Positions 1 to 7,374 of a stretch of 64,000 nucleotides of DNA are shown here, piece after piece (positions within the stretch are counted from its first letter, which is position 1; the number at the start of each line of letters is the position of its first letter). The DNA is from Verrucomicrobiaceae bacterium (GTDB taxonomy: Bacteria; Verrucomicrobiota; Verrucomicrobiia; Verrucomicrobiales; Verrucomicrobiaceae). The DNA lies in the NCBI GenBank assembly GCA_027490195.1, contig JAIXYN010000008.1, positions 1 to 64,000 of the forward strand. The letters are read 5' to 3'. The notes beneath the pieces are model-generated. The model made no database searches and was not told the DNA's origin. It saw nothing but the letters and a program-made list of their open reading frames with translations. Position numbers and translations under genes: made by a program.

Positions 1-113
1 AATCCAAGATGTGTGCTCTGGGGGCCATCATGCACAAGATCATCCGTGTCGCTTTTGGCGTCCTCAAACATGACAATCCCTTCGTTAAAAACTTCGCCAA
101 ACTGGAGGCCTGA
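1..113 (+). pseudogene. IS110-family transposase, C-terminal end only
   Basis: The window opens inside a plus-strand reading frame that ends at the TGA at 111-113. The visible 36 residues include a run MCALGAIMHKIIRVAFGVLK followed by a KHDNPF segment. This matches the way IS116/IS110/IS902 transposases finish, with an alpha-helical VAxMRKLL..YGVLK element and a short polar tail. The catalytic DEDD and Ser domains would lie upstream of the window, so I cannot say whether the gene is intact or broken. A 7-bp hairpin (161-177) follows the stop. The IS110 assignment rests on this short tail only. Confidence 0.6.
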
Positions 114-160
114 AAAAAAATCTAAACCTTCGCTCTTGCGCTGACCATATCTGTACTCCG

Positions 161-177
161 CAGCCCCTTTGGGGCTG
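161..177. terminator. Perfect hairpin downstream of the IS110-type gene
   Basis: A CAGCCCC arm (161-167) and GGGGCTG arm (171-177) are separated by TTT. It lies 48 bp after the transposase stop. There is no T-tract, so it may be a subterminal or REP-like structure of the insertion sequence and not an intrinsic terminator. Confidence 0.35.
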
Positions 178-305
178 GTGTAGAGCGGGGCGTATTGAAG
201 GAAGATAGCGTCGGCCGGACATGTGCTGTTGGGAGCGTGGCGAGTGGGCAGGAGGAGCGGCGGCTGGAGAGGGACCCAGGGAAGCAAGAAGAGTTCATAC
301 TTTGA

Positions 306-740
306 TTAAGTACTTTGTTTGGCACCCCACTGGCACTTGGCAGAAGAGGTTCCGCCGAGTTGGCTGTAGATGTCAGGTTCGGCTATGTCGAGACGCCAAA
401 ATACACAGTCATCGACAGGCAGGTGTTCGAGGATGTGGCCGATGTCACGACTGGAAGCGTGAACATTTCCGCTAGGCCCTGTTGGAGCTTGCAAATGAAA
501 GGCGATAAAAATGGTGAGTCCGCACGGAAAGGCGAATGACCAGTATTCGCATGGTCCAGGTTCATTGTCGTTCTCGTCCATCACCCGGTGTGAAGGCCCA
601 AAGCGAAGCGCCATCTCGTCATAGGAAAGCTGGAAGGCGATCAATGGTTGATCGTCTGGATAAAATGGAGGTGCTCGTTCGGCTTCGATTTCCACAGGTT
701 TCAACGGGTTAGTGATATGTGTTCCAGCTTCCGAGGCCAT
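306..740 (-). CDS. Conserved-looking hypothetical protein (144 aa)
   Basis: A complete ORF from ATG (738-740) to TAA (306-308) with an amino-acid mix typical of a real soluble protein: Pro-, Asp/Glu- and aromatic-rich, including DDQPLIAFQLSYDEMALRFG and EPGPCEYWSFAFPCGLTIFI. There is no signal peptide or membrane segment and no motif I can name. The acidic and aromatic composition and the location next to an insertion sequence would suit a small accessory protein such as an immunity protein, but nothing visible proves it. It stands alone, with no gene close on the same strand. The opposite-strand ORFs over this region look like shadows. Confidence 0.55.
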   Translation of the reverse strand: MASEAGTHITNPLKPVEIEAERAPPFYPDDQPLIAFQLSYDEMALRFGPSHRVMDENDNEPGPCEYWSFAFPCGLTIFIAFHLQAPTGPSGNVHASSRDIGHILEHLPVDDCVFWRLDIAEPDIYSQLGGTSSAKCQWGAKQST

Positions 741-813
741 GTTGGAGAACCAGGGCGGTGATTACTTCGAGTGCTTTCAGTGAAGCGCGAAGAGGGAGAT
801 TGATTGCGGAGCG

Positions 814-833
814 CCGCACAGGGGACTGTGCGG
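814..833. repeat. REP-like palindrome
   Basis: An 8-bp perfect stem (CCGCACAG 814-821, CTGTGCGG 826-833) with a GGGA loop. It sits in the 187-bp spacer between the hypothetical gene and the DUF1592-family gene. The preceding CGGAGCG resembles the CGGAG start of the hairpin at 42520-42550, so both may belong to one extragenic palindrome family. Confidence 0.45.
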
Positions 834-927
834 ACCACTATGCTGTCGCACTTGCGGTGCTCGTGGGATTTTTAACATCGGGAGCGGAAGAACTGGTGGC
901 CTTTGTTTTTGGATGCTCGGCAGCTTT

Positions 928-3453
928 TCAAAGACTGCCAACAAAGATGGGGCTTTGGATGAGGGCGTGGAGGAGGTCGCGGATGGGGTAGTTGTTTTGG
1001 GCGCAGGTGTTGAGGAGGGATTCGATTTCGGGGCGGTCGGAGAAGCGGACGGGGGTGCCGGTGGCGTAGATGGTGAACTGGTGGAGGAGGTTGCGAGCGA
1101 GCTGGCGGGGGTCGGCGGCGATGAGGGTTTTGAGGTCGTTGATGTTATTGAAGGTGCGGCCGTCGAGGAGTTTGCCGGTGGTGTCCACGGGAGCGGAGAT
1201 GGTGTAGCTGTAACTGTGTCCGGCGCGGTCGATGCCGGTGATGCGCTGACCTTCTTCGAGGCCGCGATAGTGGGTGCGACAGCCGCCAAGAATGTCGAAG
1301 TTTTCGAGGGCGAGGCCGACGGGATCGAAGCGGGCGTGGCAGGCGGCGCAGGATTTGGATTTGGTGTGGAGTGCGAGGAGATCGCGGATGGTTTTGGCTC
1401 CGCGTATGTCGGGTTCGACGGCGGGGACGCTGGTGGGTGGTGGTGGAGGTGGCTGGCCGATGAGGCGCTCCATGACCCAGGCGCCGCGCACGACGGGGGA
1501 GGTGGTGGTGCCGTTGGCGCTGACTTTTAATACTGCGGCCTGGGTGAGGAGGCCGCCGAGGGGGCTGTCCTTGGGCAGGGTGACTTTGCGCATGGCGGAG
1601 CCGATGAGTGGTGGAAGCTGGTAGTGTTTGGCGAGGCGGTCGTTGGCGAAGACGAAGTCTGTTTTTACCAGCACGCTGGCAGGCAGGTTGTCGCGGATCA
1701 TCGCGGTGAAGAAGGTGCGGGTTTCGCGCTCCATGCTTTCGACGAGGTACTCGTCGAAGCGGTACTCGGGGAAGAGGCGGATGTCGGGGTCGTCGCGGCG
1801 GACGTGGCGGAGGTTGAGCCAGCAGTCGGTGAAGTTTTTGACGAAGCGATCAAAGCCGGTGCTGGCGATGAGGCGTTCGGTTTCGGCGCGAAGGACCTGG
1901 GGATCGCGCAGTTTTTTGTTTTGCGCGAGGTCCATGAGTTTTGCGTCAGGACGTGAGTTGGTGAGGAAATGGGAGAGGCGGGAGGCGATGGCGAAGTGGT
2001 CGCCGGCCTGCATGGGTTCGCGGACGTAGATGAAGTCGCCGGAGGCGAGGAAGGCTTTGTAGCCGGCGAGCATGGCCTCAGCGAATGAGGCGTTTTTGGC
2101 GAGCTGGGCCTGGATGAGGGCATCGAACATCTGCAAGTCTTCCTCGGGCACGGGCTCGCGGGCGGCGAGTTTGACGAAGCGGCGCAGGAGGCGTTTTGCT
2201 TCCTGCTGAGGGTCCTTGGGTTTGGGCTCGATGCCAAGGTCGTCAAAGAGGACGCGGTGTGAGGGTGGAGGCCAGGTTTGGGATGCGATGGGGCCTTCGA
2301 TTTCGAGCCACTGCACGGCGAGGCCGGGCTGACCGCCTTCGGGAAACGGTGGGTAGCGGTAGCTGGGGCCGGAGCCGTTGGGGTTCATGGCCAGCGGCAT
2401 GGGCAGGCCGAGGAGGCTGTACTCAATGGCTTCGCCTTCACGGAGGCGGACAGTGGTTTCGTAAACGCGCTTTTCGGGCTGGATGTCGATGATGCCGCCA
2501 GCGTCGTGCACTTCGTTGATGATGTCGGCACCCGCGGGCTTGCGAGTGCGGAAGGTCATGGGCAGGGGCTGCTTGGCCGGGGTGATGACGAAGCCGGGCT
2601 GCTGGAGTACGGCGCGTGCGGAGAAGCGGACCTTGTAGTTGCCGGTGCGTTTGGCGGTGAAGTGCTTGGGGGTGCCGATGTAGGGCCAACTGGCGGCGCG
2701 GAAGAGGGCCATTTCGATGGTTTCGTCTTTGGCGCTGTCCTTTTCGGTGGGCTCGTCTTTGCCTTTGTCTTTGTCTTTTTTCCGGTTGAACTCGATGACC
2801 TTGTTGTCGCGGGTGAAGAACATGGCCTCGCGATTGCCGAAGGTGCCGGTGCCGGGGAAGAGATCGGTGCCGACGGCGCGATATTTGATTACCGGTGGTG
2901 GGGCGGCTTCGGTTGTCCTGGCCGTGTGCAGCGCGGCCTCTGCGGCGTCCAGATAGGCGACGAGTTGCACGCGGGACATGTCGAGCATGTCGGTGGTTTT
3001 GTTGAAGCGGTGGCCTTCGCGGTCCTCGGGGAGGATGTCGCGGATGTCGAGGTCGGGGAGCTGGAGGAGATCGCGCAGGTTTTGTTCGTACTCGTCGCGG
3101 TTGAGGCGGCGGAGGGGGCCGCGACCGTGGGCGAGGATGTCGGCGTGATCGGCGGCGGTGATGGATGCGGCCAGGGATTTGACGAGTTCGACGCGCTCGG
3201 GTTTTGGAAGGTCTTCAGCCTTGGGGGGCATCTCACCTTTTTCGACGCGGTCGTAGATGCGGATCCAGCGGTCGCGGGTGGCAGGGTTGGTGAGATCAAA
3301 AGGGAGAGCGGAGAGATCGAGGCTGCCTTTGGTGTTGTCCTTGTCGTGGCATTCGAGGCAGTTTTTCTCGATCTGGGGTGGTGCGGTTTGCGCGTGGGCC
3401 AACGTCATGTTCGACACCAGCAGGATGAACCCGGGCATGCGGCAGAGGCGCAT
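928..3453 (-). CDS. Secreted DUF1587/DUF1592/DUF1588/DUF1585 cytochrome-type protein
   Basis: A large exported protein of the planctomycete/verrucomicrobial family. I place the start at the ATG 3451-3453, giving 841 aa, because MRLCRMPGFILLVSNMTLAHA is a credible signal peptide. An upstream in-frame ATG at 3490-3492 would add 13 residues. Soon after the signal comes a haem-type CLECH motif (planctomycete cytochrome c domain), then LNRDEYEQNLRDLL (DUF1587), the DUF1592 region (FAIASRLSHFLTNSRPDAKL), the DUF1588 region (SANGTTTSPVVRGAWVMERL) and, near the end, a second haem-like CAACH motif followed by FDPVGLALENFD (DUF1585). Family members usually sit beside a DUF1552 or DUF1501 partner, but none is visible here. 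Electron transfer or polysaccharide-linked redox chemistry is suspected for the family; the substrate is unknown. The next gene in its direction is unrelated. Confidence 0.9.
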   Translation of the reverse strand: MRLCRMPGFILLVSNMTLAHAQTAPPQIEKNCLECHDKDNTKGSLDLSALPFDLTNPATRDRWIRIYDRVEKGEMPPKAEDLPKPERVELVKSLAASITAADHADILAHGRGPLRRLNRDEYEQNLRDLLQLPDLDIRDILPEDREGHRFNKTTDMLDMSRVQLVAYLDAAEAALHTARTTEAAPPPVIKYRAVGTDLFPGTGTFGNREAMFFTRDNKVIEFNRKKDKDKGKDEPTEKDSAKDETIEMALFRAASWPYIGTPKHFTAKRTGNYKVRFSARAVLQQPGFVITPAKQPLPMTFRTRKPAGADIINEVHDAGGIIDIQPEKRVYETTVRLREGEAIEYSLLGLPMPLAMNPNGSGPSYRYPPFPEGGQPGLAVQWLEIEGPIASQTWPPPSHRVLFDDLGIEPKPKDPQQEAKRLLRRFVKLAAREPVPEEDLQMFDALIQAQLAKNASFAEAMLAGYKAFLASGDFIYVREPMQAGDHFAIASRLSHFLTNSRPDAKLMDLAQNKKLRDPQVLRAETERLIASTGFDRFVKNFTDCWLNLRHVRRDDPDIRLFPEYRFDEYLVESMERETRTFFTAMIRDNLPASVLVKTDFVFANDRLAKHYQLPPLIGSAMRKVTLPKDSPLGGLLTQAAVLKVSANGTTTSPVVRGAWVMERLIGQPPPPPPTSVPAVEPDIRGAKTIRDLLALHTKSKSCAACHARFDPVGLALENFDILGGCRTHYRGLEEGQRITGIDRAGHSYSYTISAPVDTTGKLLDGRTFNNINDLKTLIAADPRQLARNLLHQFTIYATGTPVRFSDRPEIESLLNTCAQNNYPIRDLLHALIQSPIFVGSL

Positions 3454-3492
3454 GAAGACGGTTGGAGCTTGGTGAGGATGAAGATGGGACAT

Positions 3493-3921
3493 GGGGGTGG
3501 AAACGGAGGGGTTGGAAAATTACAAGTCGTGGGTGCGGAATCTGTCAGTGGATGGTGGTGCTAAGCGCACAAGGATGTATCTCAAATGCACCTGGCGGGA
3601 TGGGGCATGTGGGCGAATGGGGGCGTTTGTTTTTAGCAAGGGAATGGAGAGCAAAGGAATGGGGAGAGGAGGCTGGGTGGGAGAGAGGGTGGATGGACAA
3701 AAAGGGAGCGCTGTTTTTCGGCAGAGGAATGTGTTGGCAAAGGAATGGGCGGCGGGTGACTTGATTGAGGTGTGGTGGAGCGGTGATGGTCTCTGCAAGA
3801 GATCATGAGGATCATCTTTCGCAGGCCCGGGGGGAGCTTTTCGACGGGATGCGTACCGTGGTTTAGGCAGAGACGTGCGACCGGAGCCGATGTGGACAGC
3901 GACGCTCCCAGCCAGGAGATA
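3493..3921. other. Gene-free spacer upstream of the DUF1592-family gene
   Basis: About 430 bp with no credible gene; the ORFs here are low-complexity shadows. The plus strand is strongly purine-rich (many GGAG and GGAATGG runs). A 12-mer, GCAAAGGAATGG, occurs twice, at 3651-3662 and 3737-3748. The promoter of the DUF1592-family gene should lie here on the minus strand, but I see no convincing sigma-70 boxes. Confidence 0.5.
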
Positions 3922-3953
3922 ATGCCAAGCTCAGTTAAAAACGGGTCTCGTTC

Positions 3954-5008
3954 TTAACCGGAGATAGCGTTTACTTGAGAGCGGTTCCAGCCTTCGCCAA
4001 CCAACGAGCGCACCCTTGAGGGCTGGCTCCACAGCGGGCTGATTTCCTTCTCAATGGCCTTCTCCATCTCCTCCAAGCTGCCAAACACCCGGTTGCCTGT
4101 GGCGTCCTTGATCAGATCCCCCACCCGTTCCACCGGGTTGAGCTCCGGGCTGTAGGGTGGCAGTGGCAGCAGACGCACGTTCTCCGGCAATCCTTCATCC
4201 TGTGCCTTGGGGCGGAACCCAGCCTGATCCTGGATGACCACGTGGATGGCCTGCGTGTCGGTGGCGGCCAGTTCATGCAAAAAGCTCGCGCTGGCCTCCT
4301 TGCTGACCACTGGCAGAAACACACACACCGCCTGGTCCTTGCCGTCGATCTCCAGCGCGCTGGACAAATACCCCCAGTCGTACTTGGTGCGGTAAGGGGC
4401 ATGGGGACGCACCCGGCGCAGGCCCCAGCAGCGGCGCTGGTGGCTGATGAGTCCGTATCGATGCTCATCAATGGCCCACACACGCACTGCTTTGTCCTTG
4501 GGCAGGCGCAGCTCGCAGAGCCGTCTTGCCAGCGTGGTTTTGAATCTCTCGGCGTGCTCCGCGTCTTTGCGGGTGTGAGTCCGGCGCGGGCGCTTTACGA
4601 CTCCCCCGCTTTTTTTAACCAGTAGCGCACGCCTCCCTCTCCCATGGTGATGCCGTGGCGCTGCTGCAGCCACTCGGCGGCTTCTTTGGCGCGCTTCCAG
4701 CGGCCACGGCGCAGCCCCTGTCGCAGCCCCTTGAACGCTGCGGCGCTGACCTGCGCTTTGCGCCCCCGTCCCTGATGAATGCCCAGCAGAGCTTCGACGC
4801 CTTCATCCCGCGCAATCTTCATCCATGCAATGATGCGCGAACGTGCGCGCCCCACTGTCTGGCCAATCTGCTCAAGCGTGTGCTCTCCGCCCAGCCCAAG
4901 GCGCAATGCTATGAGCCGTTCCATCTGCCTGCGGCTGCCGCCCTGTGCCAGCAACCCTTCGACTTCCTCGGCCAGTTCAGGCCGTCCAAGCTGAAATGTT
5001 TTTACCAT
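3954..5008 (-). CDS. IS630-family transposase, two frames joined by -1 frameshift
   Basis: The first frame (5008 to 4595, 137 aa) has helix-turn-helix segments (HTLEQIGQTVGRARSRIIAW and a winged-helix stretch ending VRYWLKKAG). The second frame (to 3954) holds the DDE nuclease: first Asp in VWAIDEHRYG, second Asp in VVIQDQAGF, and Glu in PPYSPELNPVERV. The frames overlap at a run of seven A on the coding strand (4610-4616). There frame 0 reads TTA AAA AAA GCG and the -1 frame reads GTT AAA AAA AGC. Slippage there gives a fused protein of about 350 aa, the usual IS630 length. Programmed -1 slippage on A6-A7 is known in this family, so I read it as one functional gene, though a sequencing error or decay mutation would look the same. 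The 239-aa second frame also has its own ATG at 4673, but it would lack the DNA-binding half. Confidence 0.85.
4610..4616 (-). promoter_or_regulatory. A7 slippery site for -1 frameshifting in the IS630 transposase
   Basis: On the minus strand the sequence is TTA AAA AAA GCG in the zero frame, which is an A-AAA-AAA heptamer. Moving back one base joins the HTH frame to the DDE frame without loss of any conserved residue. The downstream GCGGGGGAG could add a structural stimulus, but no clear pseudoknot was traced. Confidence 0.7.
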
Positions 5009-5108
5009 GCTCCAGAGTTAGCACATAATAGACCTGTATTCGACGAGTTATGGTATCATTCCTGCAGGTGAGCTTTGCAGAAGCGGAGAGTGCGTTTCAT
5101 ATTGGGGG

Positions 5109-5864
5109 ATGAATTTGAATCTTGAAGGGCAGTCGGTTGCTGTGTTTGGAGCTGCGCGTGGTATTGGCCGGGCGATTGCGGATGGGTTTGTGGCGGAGGG
5201 CTGCGCGGTGCGGGGATTTGACCGGGAGAAGGCGGCGGAGTTTGTGACTGTGGGGGATGTGGCGAGCTATGAGTCGGTGAAGAGTTTTGCGGGGGAGTTT
5301 GAGAGGGTGGACCATGTGGTGTTTTGCGTGGGCATTGGGTCGGGGAAGTTTGGATTTCCGTTTTGGAATCTGGAGCCCGGCGATTGGGCGCGGGTGCTGG
5401 AGGTGAATCTGATCGGCGCAGTGAATGTGGCGCATGCGTTTGCGCCGAAGCTGATCGAGAGCGGTGGGGGATCGATGCTGTTTCTTGTGTCTGTGGCGGG
5501 GCAGATGGGATCGCAGACGGATCCGCCTTATAGCGCGTCGAAGGCGGCGCTGATTAACTTTACGCAGTGCGCGGCGAAGGATCTGGGGCCGTACAATGTG
5601 CGCGTGAATGCGCTGGCACCGGGGATGGTGAAGACGGAGCTGAATCAGTCTATTTGGGCAGCGGGGCAGAAAAAGGTGCCGGAGGACAAGCGGCAGAGCT
5701 TTGATGACTGGGCGGCAGAGAAGATCAAGAAGGTGTCGCACCTGGGGCGCTGGCAGATGCCGGACGAGTATGCGGCGATGGCGACGTTTCTGGCGTCAGA
5801 TCATGCGAAGAATATCACCGGACAGACGATCAATATTGATGGGGGGACGGTGATGCATTCGTGA
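5109..5864 (+). CDS. Short-chain dehydrogenase/reductase (SDR)
   Basis: A 251-aa classical SDR, NAD(P)-dependent, acting on an unknown alcohol/ketone pair. The Rossmann glycine motif is GAARGIG (residues 14-20), which replaces the usual TGxxxGxG. The active-site Ser lies in the LFLVSVAG strand (Ser128), with Tyr141 and Lys145 in YSASK. The C-terminal NITGQTINIDGGTVM is the standard SDR ending with a complete cofactor fold. Length is normal. It lies just outside the IS630 right end (the start is 53 bp away), so its native promoter may have been disturbed by the insertion. Together with the next two dehydrogenases it suggests a small carbohydrate or sugar-acid oxidation locus, but the genes are not all co-directional. 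Confidence 0.88.
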   Translation: MNLNLEGQSVAVFGAARGIGRAIADGFVAEGCAVRGFDREKAAEFVTVGDVASYESVKSFAGEFERVDHVVFCVGIGSGKFGFPFWNLEPGDWARVLEVNLIGAVNVAHAFAPKLIESGGGSMLFLVSVAGQMGSQTDPPYSASKAALINFTQCAAKDLGPYNVRVNALAPGMVKTELNQSIWAAGQKKVPEDKRQSFDDWAAEKIKKVSHLGRWQMPDEYAAMATFLASDHAKNITGQTINIDGGTVMHS

Positions 5865-5934
5865 GGGGGAATGATCGCAGGGACGTTCGATTTAGCCGCA
5901 GAGGAGCGGAGAGGCAGAGGTGGCAGAGTTTTTA

Positions 5935-6260
5935 ATACCACGCGCAGTTGAAAAAGAGTCTGAAGATCCCCCTTCGTGAGAAGGATGGCGGATGGTCTCA
6001 CAGGCTGGCTGGGGAAGTGCGCAGTGAGTTTTGAAGCGCACAGTGCGAAGAATGGGAGGTGTCTGTGCGCGCACGGAAATGCTGGGGAGTGCGAAGGTCC
6101 TCGCAGTCGGGCGGTTTGGCGGAGATGGCGCTGGGGGATGAAATGCCTTGGACGCCAAACACGACCAACCTACAGCCCCGAGCACCGGGCCTTGCATCTG
6201 TTTGGGAAGAGGTTTCCGCTGCGTCCGGAATACAGACCTGTTTTAAGTTGTGCGTGGTAT
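5935..6260. mobile_element. MITE-like element, copy 1 (326 bp) with IS630-type ends
   Basis: The left end (5935-5961) reads ATACCACG...GAGTCT, and the reverse complement of the right end (6234-6260) reads ATACCACG...AGGTCT, with both arms 27 bp long. The ends fit the IS630 ends at 3922-3948 and 5030-5056 in length, start (ATRCCA) and finish (RGTCT). If the TA inside each ATACC is taken as the target, it is flanked by TA on both sides, as expected for IS630/Tc1-type transposition. An internal block at 6106-6173 is 66/68 identical to one in copy 2 at 10734-10801. It has no coding capacity. Confidence 0.65.
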
Positions 6261-6383
6261 AACTACGGAATACACGGAAACCAGAATGCAGGAGCCCTGC
6301 TATGGGTATCTGCAGCGAGGTGCGGTGGGGCACAGGTGTAGGTCTCTCAGGCGTAGAGCGAAAGCGGGTGAGCCAGCGGTGGC

Positions 6384-6417
6384 GCTGACCGACGGGCAGG
6401 AGTGCCCATCGTACTTC
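6384..6417 (+). repeat. REP-like hairpin, copy 1
   Basis: A 34-bp motif with stem GGGC (6394-6397) and GCCC (6404-6407) around AGGAGT, followed by ATCGTACTTC. A second copy at 40483-40516 keeps loop and flanks but has AGAC/GTCT as stem, so the arms have changed together. Confidence 0.6.
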
Positions 6418-6446
6418 CAGATGAACAGTCAGCTCGGAAGTTTGCT

Positions 6447-7334
6447 TTACTCGTAGAGGCGGAAGAGGCCGCTGTGGTCGAGGTCGCCGAGGTGTTTTTC
6501 GTGGACGAATTTTTCCCACTGGGCGAGGGAGTTTTTCAGAGTGGGGGAGTTGAGGCCAACGGAGTCGGCAAGCTGGGACATGAGGCGGACGTCTTTGAGC
6601 TGGAGAGTGGCGCGGCCGCCGGGGGCGAAATCGCGGCGGACCATGCGGTCGCCGTGGAGATCGAGGATGCGGCTTTCGGCGAAGCCGCCGAGGAGGGCTT
6701 TCCGGACGAGGGCGGGATCGACGCCGGAGAGTTCGGCGAGGCGGAGGGCCTGGGCGACGGCGTCGATGGTCTGGGCGACGATGAGCTGATTGGCGAGCTT
6801 GGTGACCTGGCCGCTGCCGACGGGGCCGAGGTGGGTGATGTTTTTGCCGACGGCCTGGAAGATGGGGATGGCGCGCTGGAAATTGGCGTCGCTGCCGCCG
6901 GCCATGATGGTGAGGGTGGCGGCCTCGGCTCCGACTTGACCGCCGGAGACGGGGGAGTCGACCCAGTTGACGCGTTCGGCCCATTTCTTGGTCTCGGGGA
7001 CGCCGGTGGTGCCGAAGTCGATGATGAGGGCGTCTGGGTGCAGGCCTTCGATGAGGCCGCCGGGGCCGAAGACGACGGCTTCGACGACGTCGGTCATGGT
7101 GAGATTGATGCAGATGATGCCGGGGCCGATCTCGCGGGCGAGGTCGGGGAGGGTGGCGGCGCGGCGCAGGCCGAGGGCGACGGCGGCTTCTGCGGGGGCG
7201 GGGCTGCGATTCCAGACGATGACGTCGGCTCCGGCTTCATGGAGGTGACGTGCATTGGCGCGGCCCATGTTGCCGAGTCCGACGAATCCGATCTTGTGTC
7301 CTGTGAGAGGCTTGCTCATGTCCGACGAACTCAC
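6447..7334 (-). CDS. NAD(P)-dependent beta-hydroxyacid dehydrogenase (3-hydroxyisobutyrate/L-threonate dehydrogenase type)
   Basis: A 295-aa cytosolic oxidoreductase of the 6PGDH-like family. Visible marks are the N-terminal GFVGLGNMG dinucleotide loop (residues 16-24), the substrate-binding DSPVSGG (126-132), and the catalytic-lysine segment GSGQVTKLANQ with Lys179. The all-alpha C-terminal domain is full length. A start at Met6 (7319) is equally possible. It is divergent from the DenD-like gene across a 40-bp gap, so the two may share a control region. Pairing of this family with a DenD-like epimerase is seen in tetronate (threonate/erythronate) catabolism, which makes a sugar-acid substrate plausible. 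I cannot distinguish this from 3-hydroxyisobutyrate or tartronate semialdehyde reduction. Confidence 0.85.
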   Translation of the reverse strand: MSSSDMSKPLTGHKIGFVGLGNMGRANARHLHEAGADVIVWNRSPAPAEAAVALGLRRAATLPDLAREIGPGIICINLTMTDVVEAVVFGPGGLIEGLHPDALIIDFGTTGVPETKKWAERVNWVDSPVSGGQVGAEAATLTIMAGGSDANFQRAIPIFQAVGKNITHLGPVGSGQVTKLANQLIVAQTIDAVAQALRLAELSGVDPALVRKALLGGFAESRILDLHGDRMVRRDFAPGGRATLQLKDVRLMSQLADSVGLNSPTLKNSLAQWEKFVHEKHLGDLDHSGLFRLYE

Positions 7335-7374
7335 ATCAGGCCGTGCCTGATGGCAAACCCTTCCCTACTCAACC

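Larger units (their letters stand above)
3922..5056 (-). mobile_element. IS630-family insertion sequence with 27-bp imperfect inverted ends
   Basis: A 1135-bp element containing only the frameshifted transposase. The left end (3922-3948, begins ATGCCA, ends GGGTCT) and right end (5030-5056, reverse complement begins ATACCA, ends AGGTCT) form an imperfect 27-bp inverted repeat. The same end pattern brackets the two MITE-like repeats at 5935-6260 and 10550-10885, which supports these boundaries. IS630 elements usually duplicate a TA target. A TA precedes the left end, but the right flank is not a clean TA, so the exact border by a couple of bases is uncertain. Size and content are normal for IS630. 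Confidence 0.7.
5865..6446. other. Intergenic region carrying a MITE-like element and a REP hairpin
   Basis: About 580 bp between the convergent SDR and beta-hydroxyacid dehydrogenase genes. It holds the MITE-like repeat at 5935-6260 and the REP-like hairpin at 6384-6417. No protein gene was accepted here; the ORFs shared with 10.55-10.9 kb arise from the repeated element. Confidence 0.7.

Noticed and set aside
2278-3564. A 428-codon plus-strand ORF over the DUF1592-family gene
   Set aside because: It lies opposite a gene with clear domain motifs and haem sites; its own sequence is a Val/Gly/Glu-rich shadow.
3520-3798. Short Pro/Ser-rich minus ORFs in the 3.5-3.8 kb spacer
   Set aside because: Low complexity, overlapping in several frames, with no recognisable features; the spacer is purine-rich and probably non-coding.
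5998-6984. A 328-codon minus ORF spanning the MITE and part of the dehydrogenase
   Set aside because: It is Arg/Pro-rich out-of-frame translation of the real gene plus the repeat; the shared VVFGVQGISS segment with the ORF near 10.7 kb reflects the repeated DNA only.
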